From positions 8,606-45,193 of the forward strand of contig PBGF01000027.1 of assembly GCA_002718915.1 (NCBI GenBank): a DNA stretch of 36,588 nucleotides. Direction: 5' to 3'. A program made the translations under genes and the position numbers. This document shows positions 7,890 to 16,010 of this stretch, in pieces. The stretch is from Methanobacteriota archaeon (GTDB lineage: Archaea; Thermoplasmatota; Poseidoniia; MGIII; CG-Epi1). The stretch's first letter is position 1. Each line of letters starts with the position of its first letter. Under the pieces are notes generated by a model. It searched no databases. It had not been told where the DNA came from and saw only the letters and a program-made list of their open reading frames with translations.

Positions 7890-8366
7890 ATGAGCATTGG
7901 AAAAGGTTTGCAAGATAAGTATCAATTTATTCAAAAAACAATCAGTTCTTTACTAGAGGATGAGGATGATTGGATATCTGCTATGGCTACAGTCGTATCG
8001 GAATTACATAATAATTTCGACCATTTTAATTGGACTGGTTTTTACAGAGTAGTTTCACCCCAATTACTGAAAATAGGCCCTTATCAAGGAACTCATGGAT
8101 GCCTGACAATACCTTTCTCCAAGGGAATATGTGGATTTGCAGCCCTCAAGAAAGAAACCCAAATTGTTCCTGATGTTAGTAAGAGGAAAGATCACATTGC
8201 TTGTAGTCCAACTACATCTAGTGAGCTTGTTGTGCCAATTCTAGATTCAAATGATGAAGTTTTCGCGGTTTTAGATATTGATTCAGATATGAAAAACGCA
8301 TTTACCAAATTGGACATATTGTTTGTTGAACGCTTGTGCACATTCCTCGGAATAAGGTATGGTTAA
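7890..8366 (+). CDS. msrC: Free methionine-(R)-sulfoxide reductase (GAF domain)
   Basis: The 158-residue single GAF-domain protein reduces free L-methionine-(R)-sulfoxide using thiols. All three catalytic cysteines of the family are present: Cys71, Cys81 and Cys105, with spacings of 10 and 24 residues, the same as Cys84/94/118 of the E. coli enzyme. Surrounding motifs HGCLTIPFSKGICGFAA and VPDVSKRKDHIAC also fit, as does the full length. The ATG lies 17 bases after the tRNA CCA, leaving no room for its own TATA box outside the tRNA, so it may be read through from the tRNA promoter. Confidence 0.92.
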   Translation: MSIGKGLQDKYQFIQKTISSLLEDEDDWISAMATVVSELHNNFDHFNWTGFYRVVSPQLLKIGPYQGTHGCLTIPFSKGICGFAALKKETQIVPDVSKRKDHIACSPTTSSELVVPILDSNDEVFAVLDIDSDMKNAFTKLDILFVERLCTFLGIRYG

Positions 8367-8379
8367 GTCATAGATGATA

Positions 8380-8389
8380 TTTAATAAAT
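8380..8389 (+). promoter_or_regulatory. TATA box of the subtilase gene
   Basis: TTTAATAAAT is centred about 25 bases before the GTG start of the protease. Transcription would begin at or next to the GTG, implying a leaderless mRNA and supporting that start choice. Confidence 0.55.
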
Positions 8390-8408
8390 ACATCCTACAT
8401 GAATACTT

Positions 8409-11400
8409 GTGACTCGTTTACTTGCCTGTATTTTATGCGCATTTTTTATTGCAGTTGTTTTTAGTCCTTTAGCTCAAACATCAGATGAAATGCAACCAAT
8501 TCCTTCTACACATATTCACTTAGTTGATGATAGGCTTGAGATAGTTTATCAGGATATTTCACTGTCAAAAGAATTAGGTTTGGTTGAATCACCTGAGGGA
8601 AAAATAGACTTATTTGCTAGAGTGATAGATTTAGATGACAGCCATCATGATTTCATTATAAATATGGGAGGATTTATTACTTCGAGTTTTGACAGATTCA
8701 ATACTTTTGGTTTTATAATTGATATTGAAAAAGTTCCTGAGGTAGTATATTTGCCAGGTTTAGAATGGTTAGAAGCTAATGTAATCTTCTATCCTGCCTT
8801 AGATAACAGTGTAGATTCGATAGGAACAAGTGAAATATGGGACGACTTTGGATTTAAAGGTGAAGGTACAACAATAGCTATTTTGGACACTGGAGTGGAC
8901 TTTGAGCATGAGTCATTAGATGATTTAGATGATAATCCAAATACTTACGATCCTAAAATTGCTGTAGATTCCAATGGTATGCTTGGTTTTTACAATGCTA
9001 ATACTGACTTAGAATATCCCGATGAACAACCACACGATTCAGGAAGTCATGGGACACATTGTGCAGGTATAGCTGCGGGAACTGGAGGGTCTAGTGGACA
9101 GTATGCAGGTGTTGCACCTCAAGCAAATGTAGTTGGAGTAATTGCTTTAGATGGAGGTTCTGGTGATGAAGGAGATTTACTTAGAGCAGTTGATTGGACA
9201 ATACAAAACAAAGAAAGATTCTCAATAGATGTTATGTCTCTATCACTAGGCGGGCCTATCGTAATTCCGGGAGCCACCAATAATGGAGGTTCTTCAATTT
9301 CTCAAGCTTTGGACGTGGCTGTTGAAGCAGGTATTGTTACAGTGGTAGCTATTGGTAATGGAAATTTAGGATTAGCAGCACATCCTGGTTCAGTTTCATA
9401 TCCTGGTGATAGTGTTAAGGCAATAACGGTAGGATCGGTGAATGATCAACATTCTAGGGAGATTTATTCTAGTAGAGGGCCTACTGGCGATGGTCGAATG
9501 AAACCAGATGTCATGGCGCCTGGAGGTGCTATAATGTCCGCACAAGCAAATTCAGGTGATGGATATGTATCTTATTCAGGAACATCAATGGCTACACCTC
9601 ATGTAGCAGGAGTAGCTGCCCTCATGATTCAGGCCAATCCAAACGTTAGCCCTACTTCAAATACAGATTATGTTAAACAGATTCTTAGAGAAACAAGTGA
9701 TCATAAAGTTCCTTTAGATGTAGATTGTGGTGAAATATATTCGCCAAACAATTGTTATGGATGGGGTACAGTTGAACTAGTAGGGGCCGTTTCTCGCTCA
9801 ATGAATTTGAAAAGTGCAGATTTGACTGGAAATACAGGAATTCAATCAGAAACAAGTGAAACATTTGAAGCTTCTATGACTTATACTAAAACAGAATTTA
9901 CTAATAGAGGAAAAGATGGAGGAACGATTAGTAATTTTATTCAGGGAAATGATTTACCAGATAATGTTAATATTTTGGCAACATATTCCAGTGATTGGCC
10001 AAAACCCGACACTTTCTTTCTTGATTCAGGTGAAGGTTCGGGAATTAATTCAGAAAATAGTATGAATTCAGTTTATGAGCAAAATGGAAAATGGATTCTA
10101 GAAGCTAATTTCAATTTTACAGGAGCAGTTTCAGCAGGTAATTCAATAGATAGTTTTCCACGTTTTCAGTTTGATATTAAAGCTCCAGCCTTTGATGGAG
10201 CTATTCCTTTGACAGTTTATTATTCTATAAATGATATGTTTGGCATTACTAAGAATTTTACAATAGCTTCATTTACAGATTTACCAGATCTTTATATCGA
10301 AGAACTAACCTTGTCAGAGACTCTTTTGGAAGGGCAAAAAATACCTATTACTGCACGCGTTGTCAATCAAGGCCCAGGTCCAGCTAGAGAATATCAGCTG
10401 AATTTTTACAATGATGAAGAACTTTTTGAATCTGTAACTATTGATGATAGATTAAATCCAAATGAGGCTTTTAATGTTCAAACTGAGTGGATTGCCGTAA
10501 AAGGCGAACATGAATTGTCAATTGAGATAATTTCTGTAGTTCCACAAGATGAAGTAGAATCCAATAATTATTTTTCAGTTGATGTGAGCGTTTCTGAATT
10601 TTTAGATAGACAACCACCTATTGTTTTCATTAATGAGCCTGATCAAAATGAAATAGTTTCAGGAATAGTAGTTGTTAAAGGTAGTGCGAGTGATAATGTT
10701 AATTTAGAATTTGTTGAAGTACGATTATTGCCTAATGATTGGGAAAGAGCGAACGGCTTTGAGAATTGGGCATGGTCCTGGAATTCTAGTAATGATCTTA
10801 ATGGAAGATATACCGTTGAAGCTAGATCATTTGATGGCTATAATTATTCTTCAGTCTTTTCTGTTGATGTGGAAGTTACCAATGAAGGATCAAATCGTAG
10901 ACCTACTGCATATTTAACTTCAAATCTTGATGAATTGTATATAGGTGATAAGATTATTTTCTCAGGTAACAGTTCAACAGATGATTCAGAAGTTGTTAGA
11001 TATCAATTTAATTTTGGAGATGGGAGACAAACAGATTGGAGCGAAACCTCTTGGGTCGAATATTATTTTGAAGAATCTGGTGAATTTGAGGTTATTTTGA
11101 ATGTAGAAGATGATGAGGGTGCACGCTCTTCATCAGGTGATTCAGTTATGATAAGCGTTAAAGAAAAGCCAGTTAACAATCCTCCAATATCACAGATATT
11201 TTCTCCAAAATCTGGAGATGAATTTAGAAATGATGAAGAAATACAATTTTCTTCTCAAGGATCAAATGACCTTGATGGAGATTCGCTTGAGTTTATCTGG
11301 TATAGTAGCTTAGATGGGGAATTTTTACGCACTTCGAATATAATCGGAGAAGCAATTCTTTCTCAGGGAACACACATAATAACTTTGAGAGTCGAAGATT

Positions 11401-11552
11401 CTAAAGGTGAATATGATGAGCAATCGGTGCAAATAATTGTTACTTTATCTGAAGAATCCTTTGATTCAGAAGAAAGTCTTCTTAATTCATTAAGTTTCTT
11501 AGGTTGTATTGCATTAATTACAATAATTTCATTATTGAAAAGGAAAGATTAA
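8409..11552 (+). CDS. Secreted subtilisin-like serine protease (S8) with CARDB and PKD-type modules
   Basis: This 1047-residue exported protease has a signal peptide (hydrophobic to about residue 23) and a pro-region to about 140. The S8 catalytic domain carries AILDTGVD (Asp160), SHGTHCAG (His214), oxyanion Asn317 in AIGNGN, and GTSMATPHVA (Ser393). After it come a beta-rich stretch, a CARDB-like domain (about 630-735), Ig-like modules (about 740-840) and PKD-like domains (about 840-1010, with FNFGDG). A C-terminal membrane helix (about 1022-1042) ends in KRKD, so it is probably anchored facing outward. A role in degrading environmental protein is likely for such archaea but inferred. The stop shares TTAA with the convergent queD-like stop. 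Confidence 0.95.
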   Translation: MTRLLACILCAFFIAVVFSPLAQTSDEMQPIPSTHIHLVDDRLEIVYQDISLSKELGLVESPEGKIDLFARVIDLDDSHHDFIINMGGFITSSFDRFNTFGFIIDIEKVPEVVYLPGLEWLEANVIFYPALDNSVDSIGTSEIWDDFGFKGEGTTIAILDTGVDFEHESLDDLDDNPNTYDPKIAVDSNGMLGFYNANTDLEYPDEQPHDSGSHGTHCAGIAAGTGGSSGQYAGVAPQANVVGVIALDGGSGDEGDLLRAVDWTIQNKERFSIDVMSLSLGGPIVIPGATNNGGSSISQALDVAVEAGIVTVVAIGNGNLGLAAHPGSVSYPGDSVKAITVGSVNDQHSREIYSSRGPTGDGRMKPDVMAPGGAIMSAQANSGDGYVSYSGTSMATPHVAGVAALMIQANPNVSPTSNTDYVKQILRETSDHKVPLDVDCGEIYSPNNCYGWGTVELVGAVSRSMNLKSADLTGNTGIQSETSETFEASMTYTKTEFTNRGKDGGTISNFIQGNDLPDNVNILATYSSDWPKPDTFFLDSGEGSGINSENSMNSVYEQNGKWILEANFNFTGAVSAGNSIDSFPRFQFDIKAPAFDGAIPLTVYYSINDMFGITKNFTIASFTDLPDLYIEELTLSETLLEGQKIPITARVVNQGPGPAREYQLNFYNDEELFESVTIDDRLNPNEAFNVQTEWIAVKGEHELSIEIISVVPQDEVESNNYFSVDVSVSEFLDRQPPIVFINEPDQNEIVSGIVVVKGSASDNVNLEFVEVRLLPNDWERANGFENWAWSWNSSNDLNGRYTVEARSFDGYNYSSVFSVDVEVTNEGSNRRPTAYLTSNLDELYIGDKIIFSGNSSTDDSEVVRYQFNFGDGRQTDWSETSWVEYYFEESGEFEVILNVEDDEGARSSSGDSVMISVKEKPVNNPPISQIFSPKSGDEFRNDEEIQFSSQGSNDLDGDSLEFIWYSSLDGEFLRTSNIIGEAILSQGTHIITLRVEDSKGEYDEQSVQIIVTLSEESFDSEESLLNSLSFLGCIALITIISLLKRKD

Positions 11553-11908
11553 TCTCCAATATATTCTACTCTAGAAACTTCGTTTTCCCAAAGTACTAAT
11601 TTAACAAGTTCATCAAGATTTGGTTTAAGATTATCCCAAATCCATTTGATAAGTACTTCACTTGTTGGATTTTCAAGCCCTTTTATATCATTAAGATAGT
11701 TATGATCTATTTTATTACGAATAGGCATTACAGATTCTTCAATATCACTAAAATCCATTACAAATCCATTTTCAGGATTCATTTTACCTTCTATATGTAT
11801 TTCTAGTTTAAATGATAAACCATAAAGGTTACTACATGGATGTTCTTTAGGAACCTTTGTCAATCTTCTAGCAGACTCAAATCTTATAATTTGGACTAAT
11901 TTATGCAT
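11549..11908 (-). CDS. queD: QueD/6-pyruvoyltetrahydropterin synthase homologue lacking zinc ligands
   Basis: The 119-residue protein aligns over its full length with 6-carboxytetrahydropterin synthase QueD (preQ0/archaeosine pathway), including FESARRL, GFVMDFSDIE, KIDHNYLND and GLENPTSEVL. Catalytic residues corresponding to E. coli Cys27, Asp70 and His71 remain (Cys25, Asp68, His69). However, the three histidines that bind the catalytic zinc are all replaced: Arg14 for His16, Tyr29 for His31 and Leu31 for His33 (NLYGLSF in place of LHGHSF). It may have lost or changed activity, or a canonical paralogue may exist elsewhere. The ATG overlaps the MBL gene stop (TAATG), so the two are translationally coupled. 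Confidence 0.8.
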   Translation of the reverse strand: MHKLVQIIRFESARRLTKVPKEHPCSNLYGLSFKLEIHIEGKMNPENGFVMDFSDIEESVMPIRNKIDHNYLNDIKGLENPTSEVLIKWIWDNLKPNLDELVKLVLWENEVSRVEYIGD

Positions 11909-12684
11909 TACAATTCGATTACTTCGCCAGCATCAGGCATGATCCATCTTCTTTGCCTGTACTTTTTGAGTATATCTTTCTTCTCTTCTCTAAGTTTTCG
12001 GTTCAAATGTATGAGTGCCATTTTCTTAGGACGTGCCATATCATCTAATCTTTCCAATTGTTGTAAAGAACAGTGAGTTTTTGTTCCAATAGTTATGGTT
12101 TCTCCTCTTGGATTCTTTACAGTCCCATCACTTGTATATGCTTCATGTACTAGCAAATCAGCATTTGTGTATAGTTTTGATGCAGTAGGAGTAAACATTC
12201 CATCGCCTGAATAACAGAAGACTTTTGTTGGACTTCCAGCTTCGAGTCTCAATCCTAAATTTTGAACAGTATGTCTTGTATTAACGACTCTCAAATTCCA
12301 ATCATCCCATCTGTGAGATCTTTGCAATTCTCTGAATCTTAGTGTAAATGGTAGGTTTGCTACCATGCCATGGTATGCAACTTCCATTAACCTTTCAACA
12401 TTTCTTTGAGTTCCTACTGGCCCAAAAAGGTAGAATGGTCGAGTTCGTCCATCTTCCCACATTCTCATCATAAGTGCAGGTAATCCAAAAACATGATCTG
12501 CATGAAAATGTGAAATAAATATTCCGTCCAAATAATCAGGTCTTTTAGATTGGTGCCAAACTGAAGGTGGTGCTGTTGCTCCACAATCTACTAACATTCT
12601 TCTTCCAGCAGCTTCTACCAAGATACATGTATGAGTGTTATTCTCATCGAAAGCTTCTCCAACGCCCAGGAAAGTAATTTTCAT
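11908..12684 (-). CDS. Metallo-beta-lactamase-fold hydrolase, RNase Z-like
   Basis: The 258-residue protein has the zinc phosphodiesterase pattern: MKITFLGVGEAF, then ISHFHADHVFGLPALM (HxHxDH), RHTVQNLGLR, YSGDG (bridging Asp), LLVHEA and a final ALIHLNR. The GLPALM after HxHxDH and the H...D...H order resemble RNase Z, which trims tRNA 3' ends. The exosite arm typical of RNase Z is not obvious, so another phosphodiesterase role is possible. It is the first full-size gene of a two-gene unit with the queD homologue. A GAGGT Shine-Dalgarno-like sequence lies about seven bases before the ATG. Confidence 0.8.
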   Translation of the reverse strand: MKITFLGVGEAFDENNTHTCILVEAAGRRMLVDCGATAPPSVWHQSKRPDYLDGIFISHFHADHVFGLPALMMRMWEDGRTRPFYLFGPVGTQRNVERLMEVAYHGMVANLPFTLRFRELQRSHRWDDWNLRVVNTRHTVQNLGLRLEAGSPTKVFCYSGDGMFTPTASKLYTNADLLVHEAYTSDGTVKNPRGETITIGTKTHCSLQQLERLDDMARPKKMALIHLNRKLREEKKDILKKYRQRRWIMPDAGEVIEL

Positions 12685-12761
12685 TTTTGACCTCTTACTA
12701 GACTTTGGATATTGCTATAGCTTGCATATTGATTATTTTTCATGTACATTTCTTTTTCCAT
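12681..12761 (-). CDS. Possible 26-codon leader peptide
   Basis: A short frame starting MEKEMYMKNNQYASY ends in a TGA that overlaps the ATG of the MBL gene (ATGA). A TATA-like AAATATAAAT on the minus strand (12809-12800) would place transcription start about 15-20 bases before it. Codon content is unremarkable and no family is recognised. It could be a translated leader coupled to the downstream gene, or chance. Confidence 0.2.
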   Translation of the reverse strand: MEKEMYMKNNQYASYSNIQSLVRGQK

Positions 12762-12870
12762 TATTTCACATCACGTCATAATTACAGATAATCTGCAAAA
12801 ATTTATATTTCGCGCACAAAGGGCAAATATATAAAATTAAGTAGTAACCTTTATCAAACACCTAAAAAAA

Positions 12871-13392
12871 TTAATGCATTCTTCTTCTAAAACTTTCTAA
12901 ATATTTGTATACAGACCCATGTTCAGATCCCGATAATACCATTGATATAGCTACTTTTGCAGCTTCTAATCCATCCAAATCAGAAATGATACATACTGTA
13001 TGGCCTTGAATTGCAAGATGACACCCCGTCATATCCTCGATAATGTGACGAGTTTTTCCTCCTCTTCCTATTAATCTTCCTCTTATTGTGCCTAATCTTT
13101 TCTTTGATCTTCCAACATAATCTCTGATGTCTATAATTTCAAAATAATAGTCCATTTCAATAAGTTGATAAGCAATATCTGGACTAAATCCTCTTCCTAT
13201 AGCCTTTGCAGTATTTATTATTTGTAGATTTTTGAGAGCGTCTTTTTCATTTTCTTTGGTTATTTCAACTAATCCTTCGTCTGAATCTATAGATATTTTA
13301 CATCCACTCAATTCTTCCAACTTTCTTTTTGTCTTCCCCTTAGGGCCAATCAAAGCACCCACCCTTGAAGCCGGGACTCTTACATATTTCAT
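12871..13392 (-). CDS. KH-domain ribosome biogenesis protein (Dim2/Pno1 homologue)
   Basis: The 173-residue protein has two KH domains, each with a GxxG RNA-binding loop (LIGPKGKTKR near the N terminus and LIGRGGKTRH in the second), and the family's IGRGFSPDIAYQL linker. The archaeal homologue of yeast Pno1/Dim2 acts in small-subunit maturation next to the 16S rRNA 3' end, together with Rio kinases. I chose the ATG at 13392 (MKYVRVPASRVGAL): it overlaps the rio1 stop as ATGA and matches where the family begins, while the longer frame to 13437 adds 15 residues inside rio1. It is the last gene of the aIF1A-rio1-dim2 operon. Confidence 0.9.
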   Translation of the reverse strand: MKYVRVPASRVGALIGPKGKTKRKLEELSGCKISIDSDEGLVEITKENEKDALKNLQIINTAKAIGRGFSPDIAYQLIEMDYYFEIIDIRDYVGRSKKRLGTIRGRLIGRGGKTRHIIEDMTGCHLAIQGHTVCIISDLDGLEAAKVAISMVLSGSEHGSVYKYLESFRRRMH

Positions 13393-14129
13393 AATTCTAA
13401 ATCCTCTTCTTTTAAATTGTTTATAAGTTTTTTCCAAAATCTATGAAGATTTTTCATATCTCTTTGATGAAGCTGTGAATAAAGAGGATGGCTATCAGGC
13501 ACTGCCTGACCTACATCAATAATGAATGGTTCTTCTCTACGATTTAGAATATTATATTCGCTTAAATCTCCGTGGGAAAGCTTTTGATTTCGATAAGCTT
13601 TAATGGATTTTTTTAATTTAATTAAAAATTCTTCAGGTTTCTTTGGAGGTAATTCTCTAATTGTAGGATATGGTCTGAATCTCCATCCAATATACTGCAT
13701 AACAACAATGTTCTTATGTACATGATAGGGTTTGGGTACATTTGTTCCTGCAGCTCTCATAGAATGTAAATTTTTATATTCTTTTTGAGCCCATGTAAAT
13801 ATCCTTTCACGTGGATTATTTCCACTATTTTTAAATCTTGCATCACCTTCTATATATTTTTCTAATTTTCTGAAAGTTGCAGTATTAATTCTATAAATTT
13901 TTACGGCTCTATTTTCACCATTATTTGTTTTTGCCCTAAATACATTTCCTTCTTTTCCGGTAGCAATCACATTTTCTATAGTACTTATGACGCCTTGACT
14001 AATTAATTGTTGCAAATTTCTTAACGTAACTTCGTCAAAGACATCGTCTATAGTTTTTTTCCAATCTTGGCCAAAATTTGCATTTATATTTCCTAAAGCT
14101 CTATCAAGTTTTTCTGTTCTACCTTGCAT
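13389..14129 (-). CDS. rio1: RIO-type serine/threonine protein kinase Rio1
   Basis: The 246-residue atypical kinase takes part in late 30S subunit maturation. Motifs seen: the nucleotide loop ATGKEGNVFRAK, catalytic Lys in RAVKIYR, the Rio1 signature WAQKEYKNL, the catalytic loop LSHGDLSEYNIL (catalytic Asp) and the metal-binding IIDVGQAV. The winged-helix segment of Rio2 is absent, so it is the Rio1 type. It lies three bases after the aIF1A stop and overlaps the Dim2 start, a partnership common in archaea that ties initiation and small-subunit assembly together. Confidence 0.94.
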   Translation of the reverse strand: MQGRTEKLDRALGNINANFGQDWKKTIDDVFDEVTLRNLQQLISQGVISTIENVIATGKEGNVFRAKTNNGENRAVKIYRINTATFRKLEKYIEGDARFKNSGNNPRERIFTWAQKEYKNLHSMRAAGTNVPKPYHVHKNIVVMQYIGWRFRPYPTIRELPPKKPEEFLIKLKKSIKAYRNQKLSHGDLSEYNILNRREEPFIIDVGQAVPDSHPLYSQLHQRDMKNLHRFWKKLINNLKEEDLEL

Positions 14130-14132
14130 TTA

Positions 14133-14582
14133 TTAATAAATATCTAAAATCTCAGGTATTTTTCCGTTCCTTTTCAAGTTTGATGTTTGCGTAGGAGTAT
14201 ATCTAAATTTAACATCAGCTTTGCTATCCTGGAATGACCATGGAACCACTATCAACAAATCATTTTCACGAACCCACATTCGTCTTCTCAATTTTCCAGG
14301 TATTCTTCCCATTCTTCTTTTACCATCTTCGCAAATCAATTGAAGTCTTGAACCTCCTTGAAAAGTTTCTGCAACAGCAAACATTTCTCCCTTTGGTTTA
14401 TATGGAAGTGTAACTCTTATATTTTCAGTAGGCTCAGATGAATTTTTTTTATTATTTAATTCTGTTTTTTTATCCTTATCTGTCGTTGAATCAGCAACAG
14501 CTTCAGTTACATCATTATCGTTAGTCACGTTTGTCTCGACAAGAGTTCCTATAATAAGATTGCCGCCCCAGCTCTTATTCAT
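14133..14582 (-). CDS. eif1A: Translation initiation factor aIF1A
   Basis: The C-terminal ~100 residues are the OB-fold initiation factor 1A: RVTLPYKPKGEMFAVAETF, CEDGKRRMGRIPGKLRRRMW, VREND and KFRYT. It binds the ribosomal A site with aIF1 and aIF2. The reading frame from 14582 adds a ~50-residue acidic, Asn/Thr-rich N-terminal extension not usual for the family. An alternative GTG start at 14528 (VTNDNDVTEAV) would shorten it by 18 residues; a TATA-like TTATTATA (minus strand, around 14550-14557) lies about 25 bases before that GTG, which favours the shorter protein. Divergent from gcvT with only 19 bases between if the longer start is used. Confidence 0.9.
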   Translation of the reverse strand: MNKSWGGNLIIGTLVETNVTNDNDVTEAVADSTTDKDKKTELNNKKNSSEPTENIRVTLPYKPKGEMFAVAETFQGGSRLQLICEDGKRRMGRIPGKLRRRMWVRENDLLIVVPWSFQDSKADVKFRYTPTQTSNLKRNGKIPEILDIY

Positions 14583-14601
14583 CCCGCTCTATTGAAACAT
14601 A

Positions 14602-15636
14602 ATGCCCTTGTTTGAAACATGTATACATGATAGCCACGTAAAATTAGGAGCAAAAATGGTTGATTTTGCAGGTTGGCACATGCCGATTCAATATACAAGT
14701 ATAGTATCTGAACACAATTCAGTTAGAGAAAGAGTGGGAATATTTGATGTATCACATATGGGTCAGATTTTTGTTTCAGGAAAAGAATCTTCTGAATTTT
14801 TATCTTATGTAACTACATGGAACATTTCTAGGCTCTCTGATGGTGACTGCCGTTATTGTCATATTTTGAATGATGAAGGTAAAATTATTGATGATACAAT
14901 TGTATACACTTTCGATCAGGAAAATTACATGTTAGTTCCTAACGCTTCAATGATATCAATAGTATATGATTGGCTACTTCTAAAATCTGATAGTTTTGAT
15001 GTAGATATAACCAATAAATCAAATGATTATTTTTGTCTAGCAGTTCAAGGCCCTGAATCGTTGAGGCTTCTTCGCCAATTTTTTAATCTGTCAATCACTC
15101 CGTTCAAATTAATTAAATCTGAAAACTTGATTATCAGCGGAACCGGTTATACTGGTGAGAAAGGCTATGAAATTATGGGTCCTACATCAGAATGTTTATC
15201 AATTTGGAAATCTTTTATTGAGATGGGTGCACAGCCAATAGGACTGGGTGCACGAGATACTTTACGGCTTGAAAAGGGTTATCTACTCTCTGGAACTGAT
15301 TTTAATGGTAATCAAACGCCTCTTGAATCAGGTTATTCATGGGTTATTGACTGGAATCATGATTTTATAGGTAAAGATAAGCTGGAAGTTCAAAAAAATA
15401 GTAGGTACGATACTTTGAGTGGTATTTTGCTTGAAGAAAGAGGAGTTCTTAGGCCAGGTTTGCCTGTTTTTTTCGAAGGAAAACGACTGTCAGAATTAAC
15501 TAGTGGTTCTTTATCTCCGATTCTCAAGCGAGGTATTGGTCTTTCATATGTTCAACTTCCAGTAGGATCAGCTGTGAAAGTTCAAATTCGCAATAAACAA
15601 TTAAAAGGGCGTGTCGTTCAGACTCCATTCTTATGA
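14602..15636 (+). CDS. gcvT: Glycine cleavage system T protein (aminomethyltransferase)
   Basis: The 344-residue protein transfers the methylene unit from the aminomethyl-lipoyl H protein to tetrahydrofolate, releasing ammonia. Motifs: MVDFAGWHMPIQY, GIFDVSHMGQ, GKIIDDTIVY with the catalytic Asp of the family, GTGYTGEKGYEI and GLGARDTLRLEKGYLLSGTD. Length is slightly short of the usual ~360. Its stop overlaps the gcvH start (ATGA). GcvP subunits and lipoyl enzymes are not in the window. Confidence 0.95.
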   Translation: MPLFETCIHDSHVKLGAKMVDFAGWHMPIQYTSIVSEHNSVRERVGIFDVSHMGQIFVSGKESSEFLSYVTTWNISRLSDGDCRYCHILNDEGKIIDDTIVYTFDQENYMLVPNASMISIVYDWLLLKSDSFDVDITNKSNDYFCLAVQGPESLRLLRQFFNLSITPFKLIKSENLIISGTGYTGEKGYEIMGPTSECLSIWKSFIEMGAQPIGLGARDTLRLEKGYLLSGTDFNGNQTPLESGYSWVIDWNHDFIGKDKLEVQKNSRYDTLSGILLEERGVLRPGLPVFFEGKRLSELTSGSLSPILKRGIGLSYVQLPVGSAVKVQIRNKQLKGRVVQTPFL

Positions 15637-16010
15637 GCGAAATACCAGATAACCTAGGCTACACAAAAGACCATGAATGGGTTGGCCCTAAAGAAGGAAA
15701 AGGCGTCAAAGTAGGCATCACAGATTATGCTCAAGATGCACTATCAGATGTTGTATTTGTTGAGCTACCGAGTGTAGGCGATACCTTTCAAAGAGGGGAA
15801 GTAATGGCAGTTGCTGAATCTGTTAAAGCAGCTAGTGACATCTATGCACCTTTAGCAGGTAAAATTTTAGCAATAAATGAAAAATTAGAAGAGTCTCCTG
15901 AGTTGGTTAATGAATCGCCGTATGGTTCAGGCTGGATGGTCATAATTGAACCTTCAGAAGACTTGTCATCATTACTTGATGCAGAATCTTATAAAAATAC
16001 ACTTGATTAA
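15633..16010 (+). CDS. gcvH: Glycine cleavage system H protein
   Basis: This 125-residue lipoyl carrier shuttles the aminomethyl group between GcvP and GcvT. The lipoylated lysine is Lys64 in AVAESVKAASDIYAPLAG, and other family blocks are present (YTKDHEWV near the N terminus, VGITDYAQDALSDVVFVELP, NESPYGSGWM). It is coupled to gcvT by ATGA, and its 3' end overlaps the start region of trm5. Confidence 0.96.
   Translation: MSEIPDNLGYTKDHEWVGPKEGKGVKVGITDYAQDALSDVVFVELPSVGDTFQRGEVMAVAESVKAASDIYAPLAGKILAINEKLEESPELVNESPYGSGWMVIIEPSEDLSSLLDAESYKNTLD

Noticed and set aside
13393-13437. Longer start for the Dim2 protein at 13437
   Set aside because: It would overlap rio1 by about 49 bases and add a 15-residue tail unlike the family; the ATGA overlap at 13392 fits better.
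15946-16002. Upstream ATG starts for trm5 inside gcvH
   Set aside because: The added residues (MNLQKTCHHY...) do not match Trm5 N termini; the TTG at 16003 overlapping the gcvH stop is a better fit, though not proven.
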